In this document: positions 1 through 11,645 of the stretch, in pieces
Layout of the letters: every line of letters begins with the position of its first letter
How positions within the stretch are numbered: the stretch's first letter is position 1
Assembly (NCBI GenBank): GCA_051453625.1
Contig: JBOZIK010000001.1
Span: 14,385,948 to 14,421,702, forward strand
Direction: 5' to 3'
Source: Welwitschia mirabilis
Lineage: Eukaryota > Gnetophyta > Gnetopsida > Welwitschiales
Length of the DNA: 35,755 bases
Program-made: the position numbers and the translations under genes
The notes under the pieces: model-generated
What the model saw: the letters and a program-made list of their open reading frames with translations, nothing else
What the model was told of the DNA's origin: nothing
Database searches by the model: none

Positions 1-348
1 CTTAGCCTGTAAAAGTCCATTTGAAAAGGTTGATACTTAGCCTACACAAGTCCGTGTGTAAATGTTACAAGTGAACCTACAATATCTAGAAGAGTTAATA
101 GAGATATAGATCAGGCTTGCTAATAAGCTGATTGTCAAGAGGGGAGTAGGAGATTTCCCAGACCATTATAAAACTTGCATGCATCTAATTGGTATTTTTA
201 TGCTTTCTATTATTTTCAGTTTTCTAAATACTTTCATATTTATGCATAAGTTTTCTAGTGATTTATTTCAAGTAAGTTTTTGTCATGAGTTTATTTGAAT
301 ATTTTTAAAAACCTGTTCATCCCCTCTCTAGGGTTCCTGATCCTCACA
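1..348 (+). repeat. 3' part of a Ty1/Copia 5' LTR (truncated by window start)
   Basis: The segment ends in the dinucleotide CA at 347-348, and two bases later comes a sequence that resembles the initiator-methionine tRNA primer-binding site of plant Copia elements. A gag reading frame follows. That order (LTR end, primer-binding site, gag) is the reason for the call. The 5' end of the LTR lies outside the window, so its TG start and length cannot be seen. No second LTR copy is recognised in the window. Confidence 0.5.
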
Positions 349-350
349 TT

Positions 351-362
351 TGGTAGCAGAGC
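351..362 (+). other. Copia primer-binding site (tRNA-iMet type)
   Basis: TGGTAGCAGAGC matches the usual plant Copia primer-binding site TGGTATCAGAGC except for one base (T to G). It lies two bases after the presumed LTR end and about 45 bases before the gag start codon, as expected. Confidence 0.65.
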
Positions 363-406
363 TAAGTTGAGTCCATTTTTAGATTTTAACTNNNNNNNNN
401 NCAAAA

Positions 407-1790
407 ATGAGTAATCCCTCTGATGGATTTTTCATTGGTTGTCCACCTTCATTCGATGGGTTAAATTATGCATATTAGAAAGCCAGAATGAGAATATTCC
501 TTAGATCCCTAGATGCAGATATTAAAGAGATTATTTATAAAGGTTATACTATGCCTACGTTAGCAAAAACTGATACAAATGATAATACCATTCTAATTCC
601 TAAATCTCGAGTTGAATGAACTACTACCAATAAAATAAAAGCCATCACAGACGCTCATGCTCTTAATGCTATATTTTGTACAGTTTGCGTAGATGAATTT
701 AAATGTATTGTAAATTGTAATCATACAAAGGAAGTCTATGATATTCTTGAGGTCACTCATGAAGGAACTTCCACCATAAAGCAAGCCAAGCTTCAAACGC
801 TTATCTCTAGATTTGAAGATATTTACATGGATGAGGAGGAGACATTACAGGAGCTTTTTATCAGACTTATAGACATCGTCAACTCCATGGTAAGTTTAGA
901 TGAACGTTTAGATAAAGCAAAAGTGGTTAGAAAAGTACTGAGATCTCTTCCAAAGAGATTTGAACCTAAATTCATAGCCATCGAGAAAAACAAGAACATC
1001 AATACAATGGCACTAGAAGAGATTTAAGGTAATTTGCAAACTTATGAAGGATTCAAGTCTGAAAAATCAGAGGAATAACTAAATAATGATGAAGTTGCTC
1101 TTCTAGAAAGCAGGTTCAAAAAATTCTTGCACAGAAGAAAGAAGGAAGGTGAGCCAAGTAGAAGCACAAAAATAAGACATATAAAGTATATGAAGGAGCA
1201 AGACAAAAGAAAATAAATCTAATGCTACTCTTGCAAAGCATTTGGACATATGTCTAATGAGTGTCCAAACACCAAAAGAGATCATAGAAAATCAAAGAAG
1301 TCTTCATTTATTGCAAATGGAATAATGAGGATGAGGATGACAATAGTAGTTCGAATCAAGAATCAGATAAAGACAAAACACTATCTTTTATAACAATTGT
1401 ACCTCCACTTCAAAATTTACCTCGAACATTAGAGCTTGATGATTTGGATATAATTAATGAAAAACAGGATGGGCTAGAAGATACTTGTCAAGAACTGTAT
1501 GAGGAATGTGAAAATTTGGTAAGAAAAATAAATGATCTGAATAATGTTATAAAGTCCTTTACCAAAGAGAAGGAGGAAATAAAATCAAAGTATAAATTAC
1601 TCAAATCTGACAACTCTGATCTCATGTTACAGGTAAAAGATTTATCTTTTTTTGTGTTAATAAATTTTCTAGTGGTTCTTCCAAATTAGAACAGATGCCT
1701 GGAGTTCAGAAACCTGCTGGTGATAAATCAGGTATTGGTTTCATACCTTAAAATTCACAAGGTCAGAAAAAAGCATGTAACTTGGCAAAG
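407..1790 (+). pseudogene. Copia gag polyprotein remnant (UBN2-type gag, zinc knuckle, coiled coil)
   Basis: Starting from the ATG at 407 one frame holds the whole gag for about 290 codons: the N-terminal PPSFDGLNY-like motif, the helical gag domain with 'SRFEDIYMDEEETLQELF' around 800-860, and a CX2CX4HX4C zinc knuckle (CYSCKAFGHMSNEC) at 1223-1264. Stops interrupt it: TAG at 476 and TGA at 617, both at positions where tryptophan is plausible, then TAA at 1025 and more. After about 1315 a one-base shift moves the sequence into the frame that encodes an acidic stretch and a Lys/Glu-rich, probably coiled-coil segment (about 1444-1640). The motif QMPGVQKPAGDKSGIGF-like near 1690-1740 is typical of the gag/protease junction of these elements. 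No integrase or reverse transcriptase follows on this strand. A 10-N gap (392-401) precedes the ATG. Gag coats element RNA; this copy cannot make an intact protein. Confidence 0.8.
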
Positions 1791-2105
1791 TTGTGGAAAG
1801 ACAAGACCTTTAAAACTCTTTTGCTGCTACATGGGTTGGGCTCAGATGATCTAGTTTGATCAGGGCAACTATATAAGCACTGACCATAGATTTTCACCTG
1901 TAACTTGGTGCATGTATCCACAAGCACTGCATCTGTCACTAGACTGTCAATTGTTGCTTGCGTTACATCAATGCACTGCGAGTCTAAACAGCACAATGGA
2001 GTAAGTGTCCATAGCCTTTCCCTTCCCTTGTCAACCCCATCTAGCCCATCATTTAGTATGGTCTCTTAACACACAACCCAGGTCTTGGTGACTAGCAAAG
2101 TTGAG
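1791..2105. other. Noncoding sequence between Copia gag relic and possible second element
   Basis: Similarity to Copia gag stops near 1790. The following 300 bases have a more balanced composition than the flanks but no protein match that I recognise in any frame. It may be the noncoding interior of a second, LARD-like LTR element whose 3' end follows. Confidence 0.3.
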
Positions 2106-2518
2106 ATTGGAGGGGGGGATATAATAGGTATCTATGGCCGTTGCATACTAGCGACTATACACATGGCTTGCTTATGTCATGTACGACTAGATGGTGGTGT
2201 TGTCTATAAAGCTCGCAATGAAGGAAGTTCTCGAGTTGAGTACACTATTCAAAGTGCATGAACCTTGTAAAAGAGTTGTATTGAGTACGCTATTCAAAGT
2301 GCATGAACCTTGCAAAAGAGTTGTAATGCCTTACACATTTGTTGGTCAATGTCAAAAGGGGTCATCTAGTTGAGACGTGCAAGATGCATCTTAGTTTTAC
2401 CTTGCTAGTCTATATAATTACACCCTTCCCTTTGGGAATGACTAACATTGGAAAGAGAAGATATTTTTGATTAATAAAAATAAATTATTTATTCTTTTTT
2501 CCCTTTTCCAATGTGTCA
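2106..2518 (+). repeat. Possible polypurine tract plus LTR of a noncoding LTR element
   Basis: A purine run, GATTGGAGGGGGGGA (2106-2120), is followed by TATAATAGG, which resembles the TGTAATAG start of many plant LTRs with one base changed. Near the far end there is a TATA-like TCTATATAATTA (about 2409-2420) and AATAAA-type signals near 2472-2485, ending in a CA near 2517. This fits a 3' LTR of about 400 bp, but there is no partner LTR in the window, so the call is tentative. A 45-bp tandem duplication lies inside it. Confidence 0.35.
2236..2325 (+). repeat. 45-bp tandem duplication, two copies
   Basis: Copy 1 is 2236-2280 and copy 2 is 2281-2325. They are directly adjacent, equal in length, and differ at only two positions (both A/G or T/C transitions). 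Because 45 is a multiple of three, an open frame runs through both copies, but there is no sign that it is translated. Confidence 0.95.
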
Positions 2519-4450
2519 TTATGGAGATCCTGACTGTGCATTTAATTTTCCACTTCGATATTTTCAATTTCACAATATTTTTAATAATTTCAAGCCATTC
2601 AATTGCCAAATTAATTTTAAAACGTTGGTAACATTGCCAATTTCAATACGCAAACGGAAACTGTTACATGTTCGCATTCTCTTTCTGCTGCGCCACTTTC
2701 CCTTTGGCTCTATTTCCGGAATAGTTATTTCTGCAGAAAAGTGCGGTACGCGAAAATACTACGAAACAGGGCGCATATTTATACAGAAACACCATTAATC
2801 TCCATGAAATAGATCTGATATAAAATTTACCTAAACGAAGGGACACGCAAGCAAACTGGTTACAAGCCAAGGTATATCCGACCCTTGCAACAGCTCTGCG
2901 TTTTGCAAATAAAGAAATCGAAGCACGAGATTCACGTATACGATCTGCAAATTATCATATGCGGAGGAGGGCGTTTGCGTGTCTGAAGAGAACTTGATGA
3001 TATGACGTATCACAGGCAACCTGAGAGAACTCCCAGGGCTTATCAGAGCGCTATTCTTTTTAATGGAATAGTGACAGACCCGATGGTTTTGAGACTTTCT
3101 AGATAATTGTGCGTCTCATGTTGATCGTCGATTTACGACCGGGCACTGACTCGGTGCTCACTGCGTCGTCCACGTCAGCCAATCATTGTCCAGAATTTTT
3201 GCTTCGCTGCGTGTTTCATCGCGTCGCTGAATGAGCCCACGGATGACCGAACACTTGTCGGTTGGTAGATCCACTTGCAGAAAAAGCTTAAACGCAACGC
3301 CATCCTGGAGTCAAAGGCATGAAGTCGTTCATTTTAAGAAATTAGAATTCCTTTTTGTCCGAAATGGCGAATTTCCGATCAGGGTTGCTTGTGCGGATAT
3401 CATTCTCTCACAGGTATTAGAAAATGGAATATTAGAAACGTAGATTACCAGGTGATTTGAATGTTGCCGACTTCTCAGATTGTGACCATGTTCAACGCTC
3501 TATTGGAAAGGACTTGCTAGGTGCCGATTCTTGTTTTCATGACTGCAATTTCCGATGCGCCGGAACTTCGGCTTCGTGAGGCATGCATCTTCTCGAAGCA
3601 AACTTTACAAAAATGTGGCGCAAAGTTTCCAGCGACATTAAACCGCTAAATTTTTACATCTGGAACAACGCCTAGAGTTTGTTCGTCACGGAAATTCTTC
3701 AAAGGACTGTTCTTTCCCAAAACGAGGAAGCAGCGCAGCAGGTGAGTTTTTAATGACACAGCATTCAGAAGTTAACAAGCGGAAACGTAAAGGAGCATCG
3801 CGTCTGTAAATCAAACAACAAGAGAAACAAGAAGAATGATTAGCTCAATGATTAGAATCAAGAAGTTACGTGACGAAAGGAAAATATTAGAGATCGAAAG
3901 GAACGACGCAAACACAGAATTCCATATTGTAAGCGAGGCGACAGGAATACCTCATTAAAAGCATGATTTTCAGAGTGAAAGAAACTAAAGACCGTATGAA
4001 AATGAGCTTTCAGAGAGAGAATCCTGCTCTTTGCGCATAAACGCCTTTCGTCGAACGACGATTATAGTAGTTAAACCAAAGAAGAAAAACGATTACAAAT
4101 GTATGCTTTTCTGCAGAAATTACCAAATCCTCTTTTAATGAAGCATGCTTCTACTTTGACGAAAGATCTTTAAGCATAATTGAAAAATCGGCAGCACAAG
4201 GACCTCCATGGCCGAGAACTGCAGCAAAGAGATTCCATAGCAATCAAGAACAACATATTGCATACAGGGACTTGCAGAAAACCTCAGTTTCGCTGAAATC
4301 ACGCAATCTGAGTAATATGTGAATTTCCGTAAGCGTATTTTGCAAGTTCATAAGTTTATAGCTTAGTTTCTCTCTTTTCAGTTATGTAATGAACGCCAAA
4401 AAAGAACCCGCTTATTATAACAGGAATTTCAAACCAGAACGATGCTCCGT
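2519..4450. other. Unidentified GC-balanced, low-copy-looking island
   Basis: This stretch is richer in G, C and CpG than the AT-rich repeats around it, resembling the base use near the transporter gene. I recognise no protein in any frame; the longest ATG frame is 3231-3443 (70 codons). Gene-like signals include CCACGTCAGCCAATCA at 3170-3185 (an ACGT-core box directly followed by CCAAT), an ATG in good context at 3364 (GAAATGGCG) followed 47 bases later by CAG|GTATTA, and another donor-like CAG|GTGAGT at about 3740. It could be the 5' end or leader of an unrecognised or dead gene, or unique intergenic DNA. Confidence 0.3.
3364..3413 (+). CDS. Candidate first exon of an unknown gene (very tentative)
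   Basis: An ATG with purine at -3 and G at +4 opens a short basic, Ser/Arg-containing stretch (MANFRSGLLVRISFSHR-like) that reaches a donor-like CAG|GT at 3413/3414. Such a stretch would suit an organelle-targeting start, and promoter-like boxes lie about 180 bp upstream. No downstream exon was found, so this may be chance. Confidence 0.12.
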
Positions 4451-7400
4451 CTGAATGCGAACAAAGGCAGAAAACAACAACTTAAAAAAATTATTATTAT
4501 TTTTTAAGTGGGAAGTCTCACACTGCACAGAAGTACTGTTTCCGTGCCCTATACTCAATTTCAAAGCATTTTCTTCAATTAACTCGTCCTTCATTATAAC
4601 AAAACATAAATACTATTAAACCAAAGAAATATAAACTAGAAATACTAATGTTGGTTCTCTCACTATAGTTTCATTGAATTGCATTAAGGAATATGACAGA
4701 AAGCCTTCTTTGTTAGATGACTCATTTATTATACTACTTATGTTTAATAGTTTGAAAAGATATTGTTAGTACTCTTAGATTAAATTAATTAGAAGGATAC
4801 TCTTTAAAGTTATTTTTGTATTCATGAGAGGGAATATTGCATTAATATTAAAAAGGATAGGCTTCTTTGTGTAAAAAAACACGTTAATAGAATATAGAAT
4901 ATGACAAATGAATACATGATATTACTTAAATATTAATTACTTAAATTATTTATCCTAACATCATATGTTTTTGTAGGTGAAATGCTTATAATGCTCTAAA
5001 TTATATTTATGACATCAAATAATTAACAAACATAAAATATTTGTAACATGTCTAAGTATTAATTGTTATTTAAAATTAGAAGTTCATGATAGTATGCTCA
5101 CAGGGAACATATCCTTGTAATACTTAATAAAATGAATCAAACACTTATGACATATAAAGTATTTTAAAAAGGATATTTTATTAATTAAATAAATATAAAT
5201 GTATTCAAAATATAGAATAAATTTTAAATGAGTACAAGTTTGAGATGAAATTAATGTTTCAAGATCGAATTTCTTATGTTGCTATGTTGATAGTTAATAC
5301 CATGATGCTTGAAACATTGAATATCTCATCAAAGATAAATAAGATGCTTGAAAATTCTCTTGGAATGTTGATAATTCAAGTGGATCATAAAATCTCTTGA
5401 ATCTACTATTATCATGTCCTTGAAAATGTGGACTTCTTGTTAATTATAGCTAAGTTTTCATATTCATCCCCTAGTCCAAAGTGATACACTTCACTTTAGT
5501 ACAACATTCTTAAATAAGTATATTACGTAGACATTTATTTAGAAGAAGTTAACTGTGAAAAATCATACCATACTCCTTAAAGTTTGTAGTTTTCTTCGCT
5601 TGATGAAAACAAATGAATAGCCTCATCACCTCAAAAGCTAGCCATCAATTATTAACTAGAGTTATGAAGCTAACATGTGTAATATCTTCATTAGAATTTA
5701 CCACTATTGTTATACATTTGAAATTTTCAATCAATAAACTCATAGGATTCACAATTATTATCAAATTAATAACCTTTATAATCCTATCATCAATTACCAT
5801 GCCATTGTTACTAGACCATCATTTTAACTATTAACTTGATTTTGAAAGTAAACATCTATGCTTTAACAATAACAATTTTAACTTTATGACACTGTTTTCC
5901 TTTGAAGAGTTAAAATTATAAAGATTGACTTATAAATTTTAGGGGCAAAATTTACACTAGGTTACTTCTTTCATACAAGTCATAGGGAAGAATGAGGTAT
6001 GAAGGTAGGATTGCATTCTCAATTAATAGTAAACATATATTTCAATATTATAGTAAATGTATATGAAAAAGTTAATAGATCAATTACTAACTAGAACACA
6101 CAGAACTTTCTTATAGATAGCATTATTTGAGCATACCTTAAAGTTTTGTTATATATTTCATACATGCAAAAACATGCCCTTGTAAATTTGGTTATACAAT
6201 TATATTTAGCTCCATAGGTATGCTTGCTATGCATGTGGCTATTATTGATTTAAGATAATTAATATCATATGCTTAAATATTAATGTATTTAGTACATTAA
6301 TTAAACTAGTAATCAGCATGTTTTTAGTTATAAATATCAAAATATACAGTGACTTTAAACTCATTTTGTGTATAGTTTTACTAAAAAAAATCAATTATGA
6401 TTATCATTAAGAAATTGGATTATAAAATAGCTCTTCTAAATTAATCCTTTCTCAAACACAAAAGAGTAGCAGCCCTTGTATACTTTGTCATTGGACGAGG
6501 TAGGTAGAGACAAGCTTAGTGATGGTTAAGTTGTAAGCATCTTTTAGCTTTTAATATGGTTGTATTAAGAAAGTTGATTTAGTAGCTTAATAGTTTTGAT
6601 AAATCATGGGTCAACATCATGAAATCAAAATACTAATATAATTATGTGTAGTTAAAAGACTATTCCATAATTATTCATGCATCTTGAGTGTCAATGGGTT
6701 TGAAAAAATTAAGATCCCCTATTTTGAACATTATGAGGAGGAGACAAAGAAGTATACATTTAAAGAAGGTTATAGTACAATGCATTTATCTCAAATAAAT
6801 CATATGTCGATAATTTTTAGGATATTATTACTCCTTAAGCATTAAATTTTTCTTAGTATAGTCTTATTAAAGAAGCTACCTATAAAAGCTTATTTGGAAG
6901 AAATGGGACTAACATTCTGCGATAGCATACCTTTTATGATACTTATGAAATAGTTCATCATATTTTCTTTATTGCACCTATATTAAGAAGTTTAATAAAA
7001 GAATTGAGAGTCTCACAAACTTTAACTTCAAGCACATATAATTGAAATGTTTTTGAAAGGTGGAAAGTAAATAGCAGTGCTATAAAGAATCCTTTGCATG
7101 ATGAATTCTATTCATAACTCTATGGTACAAGGATTTGAGGGAATGCAATCAAATTGTCTTGAAATTAAAAAAGAAAAAAGATAAATTGGCTCTTTAATAT
7201 TTCATTTTTTTGAAAATGGAGAAATCCAGTAAGAATCTAGTTTGGAATTTGAGCCTTTGGCAAATTCAAATATCTTCTTTTACTAACATGTAGGTCAAGA
7301 CAAAATAATAGTAACAATGGGAAAATATAGCTTTAGCACAGATCTAGATAAAATAAACATAATTGTAGAAACTCCAAAATAGAACAACAACAATAATAGG

Positions 7401-8289
7401 ACCTTTCATCTACTTTAGTTTCAGACCTATAAAATTTGTATAATTGATGTAACTACCTTTGCTTAAGACTCTATTTTTATTCTATTTAGTTGATGCATTA
7501 ATCTCTTTAGTCTTTTAGCTCTAGAATCTTATTTCTTTTCATGAAGATGTTATAATCTTTATTGCCTTTTACAACCCTTTAATGAAAAAGGGATTTTCAT
7601 TTTCTCATTAAGGGGGAAACATAAGAGAATTTTTAAAATAATGTGTAATGAATAATTTATCATGAAGTACATTACTTACACATTTAAAAAATTATAAAAA
7701 ATTCTACATATTGAAATCATTCATATAAGAAATCCCTTTCATGATCACAACCTAAAATTGTATTTAAAGTGAGATAACCTAGTAAGATATCCTTAGAATT
7801 AAACAAACCTAACAAAAACATTAAAACTTTTTTCTGAGTATTATAATAATAATAATTACATAAAATAATTCTTTGTATGTGATAGTAGGACATAAAAGAT
7901 TAGAATTGCTTCTATGATGATCTTCTTAATGCGGTTATGAAATAAGTAATCACCATAAATCTACACAAAACAAAAGTAAAAATAGAAATTTGTGTTTTAA
8001 GAAAGGATAACCCAGTTTTTCATGAAAAAATCAAAAGATGAAAAAATGAAAATCAAACTCTAGCCAATAGGATGGTAGTCTATCTAATGGGAACACTTGT
8101 CTTCCATTTATGCTTGAATCTTTGGATGCCATATATGACATACATGAGGCCCTAAGAATAATTAAGTAATTTATTTGAATGATCGTAATGGCTACACTCT
8201 AGGAAGATGTACAATCACTAGAGCTTTATGTTTAACACGTCGCCCCAACAATCAAAACTCCAAAGATTGAAAAACAATAATAGGGGAGT
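4451..8289. other. AT-rich intergenic DNA, nothing recognised
   Basis: About 3.8 kb of very AT-rich sequence, with stops in all frames and no ORF longer than 73 codons. I see no coding homology, no clear terminal repeats and no RNA gene. It is probably an old repeat too decayed to identify; its right part could hold the endonuclease half of the LINE that follows, but I cannot support that. Confidence 0.5.
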
Positions 8290-10390
8290 AAACCTAATAA
8301 ACTAAAGATCAATGTGTTATCTGTCTTTTGCCAAAATTATACAATTTGCTTCTCCCTCCACTCAATTAGAGACCAATTACTTTATTTAGATAGGTATAGC
8401 ATGAAAAAAGGATACTAATCAAGATATCATCTTTTTTAAAGTATATTGAGCAGAAGCTCATGATAGAATTAAATGAAATTTCATATTATATTTCATGTGA
8501 AAACTAATGATTTGGAAAGGTTTTGATTCATATGATAAATGATTTATCCAAGGACGCAAATGCTTATGTTACCATGACATGATGTATTAGTGCTAATTTT
8601 TTTTATTAAAAGATCTATAAGGTAGAGATTGTTTTTGGCTCCTATTTTTTTATCACGGCAAGAAACTTTCTATGTCATGTTATTTAAAAGGATGAGTAGG
8701 ATAATCTCATTCATAATATTTATATTGGTAAAAATTCAATGCATCTTATCAATGTGGACTTTGCAAATGAATCCTTATTTTTTCTTAAAAATTCTCAAGA
8801 TTTAATTACGTAGATACTCTCTAGGATTAATATTTATTATTCTATCTTTGGTTCTAAGATTAATTGAAAAAATTCTTTATTATTTACTATTTTCAGAAAT
8901 TATACATGGCTTGTCTTAAATCGTGGAGATTGTTCAAGATGATGAAGTGGTTCAAATGCTTGAAATTTGCTTTTCTTTTAAGAGACTTGTAATAAACTAT
9001 GAAAATGATTATTAATAAATTAAATTTTAAAGTAGATAAATGAAAAGCTAAAAGATCACAATAACTCAGAAATACTTAGTCTGTAAAAATATTTTATCTA
9101 CTGCTCATATCTATTATTCCTTTTTCTGACTAATACTCCTTTAAGTTATAAGTAAACTGAAAGGTTATTTCATCACTTCATATGGTTAGATAATAAGGAT
9201 AATAAAGGATTTCACAAAGTTGTATGAATGATTTATTACTTACCTAAGAAAAGGGAAGGTTTAGGCTTTTACGCTTTCTACAAGATATCTTCCTTTATGA
9301 TAAGTGGTTATCTTATTTTTTTGGCTCCATATGATTTTAGTATAGATTAGTCTTCAAATGATTAAAGACCACTTATTTAAAGCACAGATTAAGTTGAAAA
9401 AGTATTCATCTAATTAATTGGTTTACGCCTTCAATGAATGTCAAGATTTAAGGGTCTGTTATTCTTAAAGTATTCATCTAATTAACTTGTATGAAAATGA
9501 TTAATAACATATTTCGAAGAATGTTTCTATCCTTCTAGGTTATAGGATGTAGTTCCATGGTTGTTACCTTTTAAATGGCACTCCAATTTCTTCTTTAAGA
9601 TATTGATTAGCATCTCATTAGTTTAATAGGGATGTAATTTCTCTTTTATATTTTTGCTTGAGTAATCAATGAATTTCATAAGAAACCTTTTAGTAACTCT
9701 ATTGTAGCTCAAAGGATTAAAAATGTTTTTAATTTTAACTTCTCTTGGATTTCTAATGCAATTCATGTTTAAGCTAATTTGTTTTTAGTTCTAAGCTTAA
9801 TACAGTGGAAAGATGACACTCATTTTAATTCTTATGGAGTAAAATAAAAGTATCACATGCCTATGAAAGACACATCCATGAAGAATCATTGTGATAAATT
9901 ATGACATACTTTACACTTAAAGAACCAATGAATATCAAGAGCTTAAACCATTTGAAAATTACTCGCCTTTCCAAATCAACAACACTAGTTGTGGTATCTT
10001 CTTTATTAAATCTCTACCTATTGATAAAAGGCTTCTTCATGTGGAATTCTTAGCTAGTACTTGCCCTTATTACAATAATGAAGATGTTTTTCACATTACT
10101 TCATTCATTTCTTCATGGCTTAAAAGGCTTGGAGATGAGTTTATACCTTTCTAAGGATATCATTCAAGATGGAGGCATATTCATCTTAGAGATCTACTAA
10201 ATCTTTTAAGGAACCATTGATTCATTTCGAAATGTATTAGATCCTGCATCCTTTACAGAATCTAGAAACACTGATGCAATCGTGGTTTTCAAAGAATCAA
10301 TAACTCTACTTTTTAAACTTAATATTTAAGGTTTTTTTTATTTTGTAAAGTATTTCTTTTCAAATCCACCCTTAGTTAATAAAAACACAG
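8290..10390 (+). mobile_element. Decayed L1-type LINE: reverse transcriptase to zinc-binding C-terminus
   Basis: Read across stops and frameshifts, the + strand shows the ordered landmarks of a plant L1 reverse transcriptase: an 'I..AS.S.Q' block near 8330-8370; AEAHDRIK near 8450-8474 (family K-A-Y-D-R-V); GSYFFITARNFL near 8635-8670 (family S-P-L-L-F-I-x-A-E); DFANESLFF at 8757-8785 (family F-A-D-D, catalytic aspartates lost); FGSKIN near 8850; HHFIWLDNKDNKG (family FLWGG...K) near 9170-9210; LPKKREGLGF at 9240-9270 (family LPK..GGLG). A zf-RVT-like tail follows: LPIDKRLL near 10015, CPYYNNEDVFH at 10062-10094 (one of the paired cysteines replaced), and RN...VVF near 10270-10295. The endonuclease is not seen, so it may be 5' truncated. 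The 3' end near 10390 is a guess. It is dead: both catalytic aspartates and the frame are lost. Confidence 0.75.
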
Positions 10391-11645
10391 TTAAGAGGCT
10401 AATTATCTCCTCTATCTATAAGTTAGATGGGCATTACTTAGTTTCATGAGTGCCTCCTTGAAATTTGAATGTTTTGCAGCATCTGATTTTTGTTTAAATA
10501 TTGATGCTAATCCTTGCATAGCCTATATCCAATAAACAAAGGAAAGAGTACGAGAGTGATTTTATACCACATGATGATCATGTAGTAAAAGGTGCTTAAA
10601 GCTATTTTATTACTTTCAAAGAGTTTATCTTTGGTTATGTTGATGTATTACCTTCTTATAGAAATTTTGTTTTAATTGCATTGGCTTTATAACCTTGTTA
10701 TAAGCTTATTAATTTTATACTTACTAAGTATTTTAGATGCTTTTAAAGATTAATATTGCATTACTATTTGAGTTCCAACAACCCCATAGGAGTGTAATGT
10801 ATTTCCTTTTTAATTTTTAATTTTTGTAAGTTATCAGCAAAGAGAATTGAAGGCTTCCAACCAACATTTTATCTATACTAAAGCATATTGTCATTTTAAA
10901 TATTAAAGGTAAAAATTTTGAATAACAAAAATAATTAAAAACTTTCTTAAATTTGTTAAAAATAATTTTCAAAAACTTAAAATATTATTATTAATTAAAA
11001 TTAAACTTATAACCGCTTGAATAAAACCTAAAACCATTTTAAAAATAAATATCAAATAATAAGCAACTAGTCAATATACACATGCGATTCTGACAGGAAT
11101 CAGTCAGCACCCGATATACACGTGATCCTGTCAGCAATCACGAGAAGTATGTTAGCCAAAGTCATGTTATATTAAAGGGTTACTCTAATCTCTCTTAAGG
11201 TACTCAAGATCAATTAGGCTTTCAACCTTTTTCTTCATATCTGCGGATTTAACTGGAACTAGTTTTTAGTTGAAAAATTTAACTGGAAAGTTTAACTTCA
11301 GTAATTAACAAAATATGGCTTAAAACTTTTCTTCTTGTCATTATGCGGACTATTGCTGCTTTAATCTCCTGTTGACAATCTTGGAATACTTTATCTGTAG
11401 TTGCATTATATTCCGCTCTCTTTAATGTAGCTATATATTAAGGTACAGCAGGTTTCTGTGTTTTTTATATGAGTTACAAGCTATAAATGCACATTTTATG
11501 GTGGAGCAGGGCCATCCCAAGCTTATTATCCTGTCAAGAAAACTAATGAACTTGATAAATATGATACAGTTTTTCATTGATAAATAACTGTTATATAATT
11601 TCACACTAATTAACTTCTTTGAATTTATGAGAAGCCTGATTTTCA
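10391..11645. other. AT-rich intergenic DNA with one small imperfect duplication
   Basis: No coding homology is seen. At 11074-11144 two imperfect adjacent copies of a roughly 35-40-bp motif occur (ATATACACATGCGATTCTGA and ATATACACGTGATCCTGT, each followed by a CAGCA-containing segment). The rest shows nothing I can name. Confidence 0.45.

Noticed and set aside
2831-3019. 62-codon minus-strand frame in the GC-balanced island
   Set aside because: No homology, and overlapping frames on the other strand are equally open; kept only as part of the island description.
5613-5834. 73-codon hydrophobic ORF
   Set aside because: Isolated in AT-rich DNA, with composition explained by AT bias; no homology or gene context.
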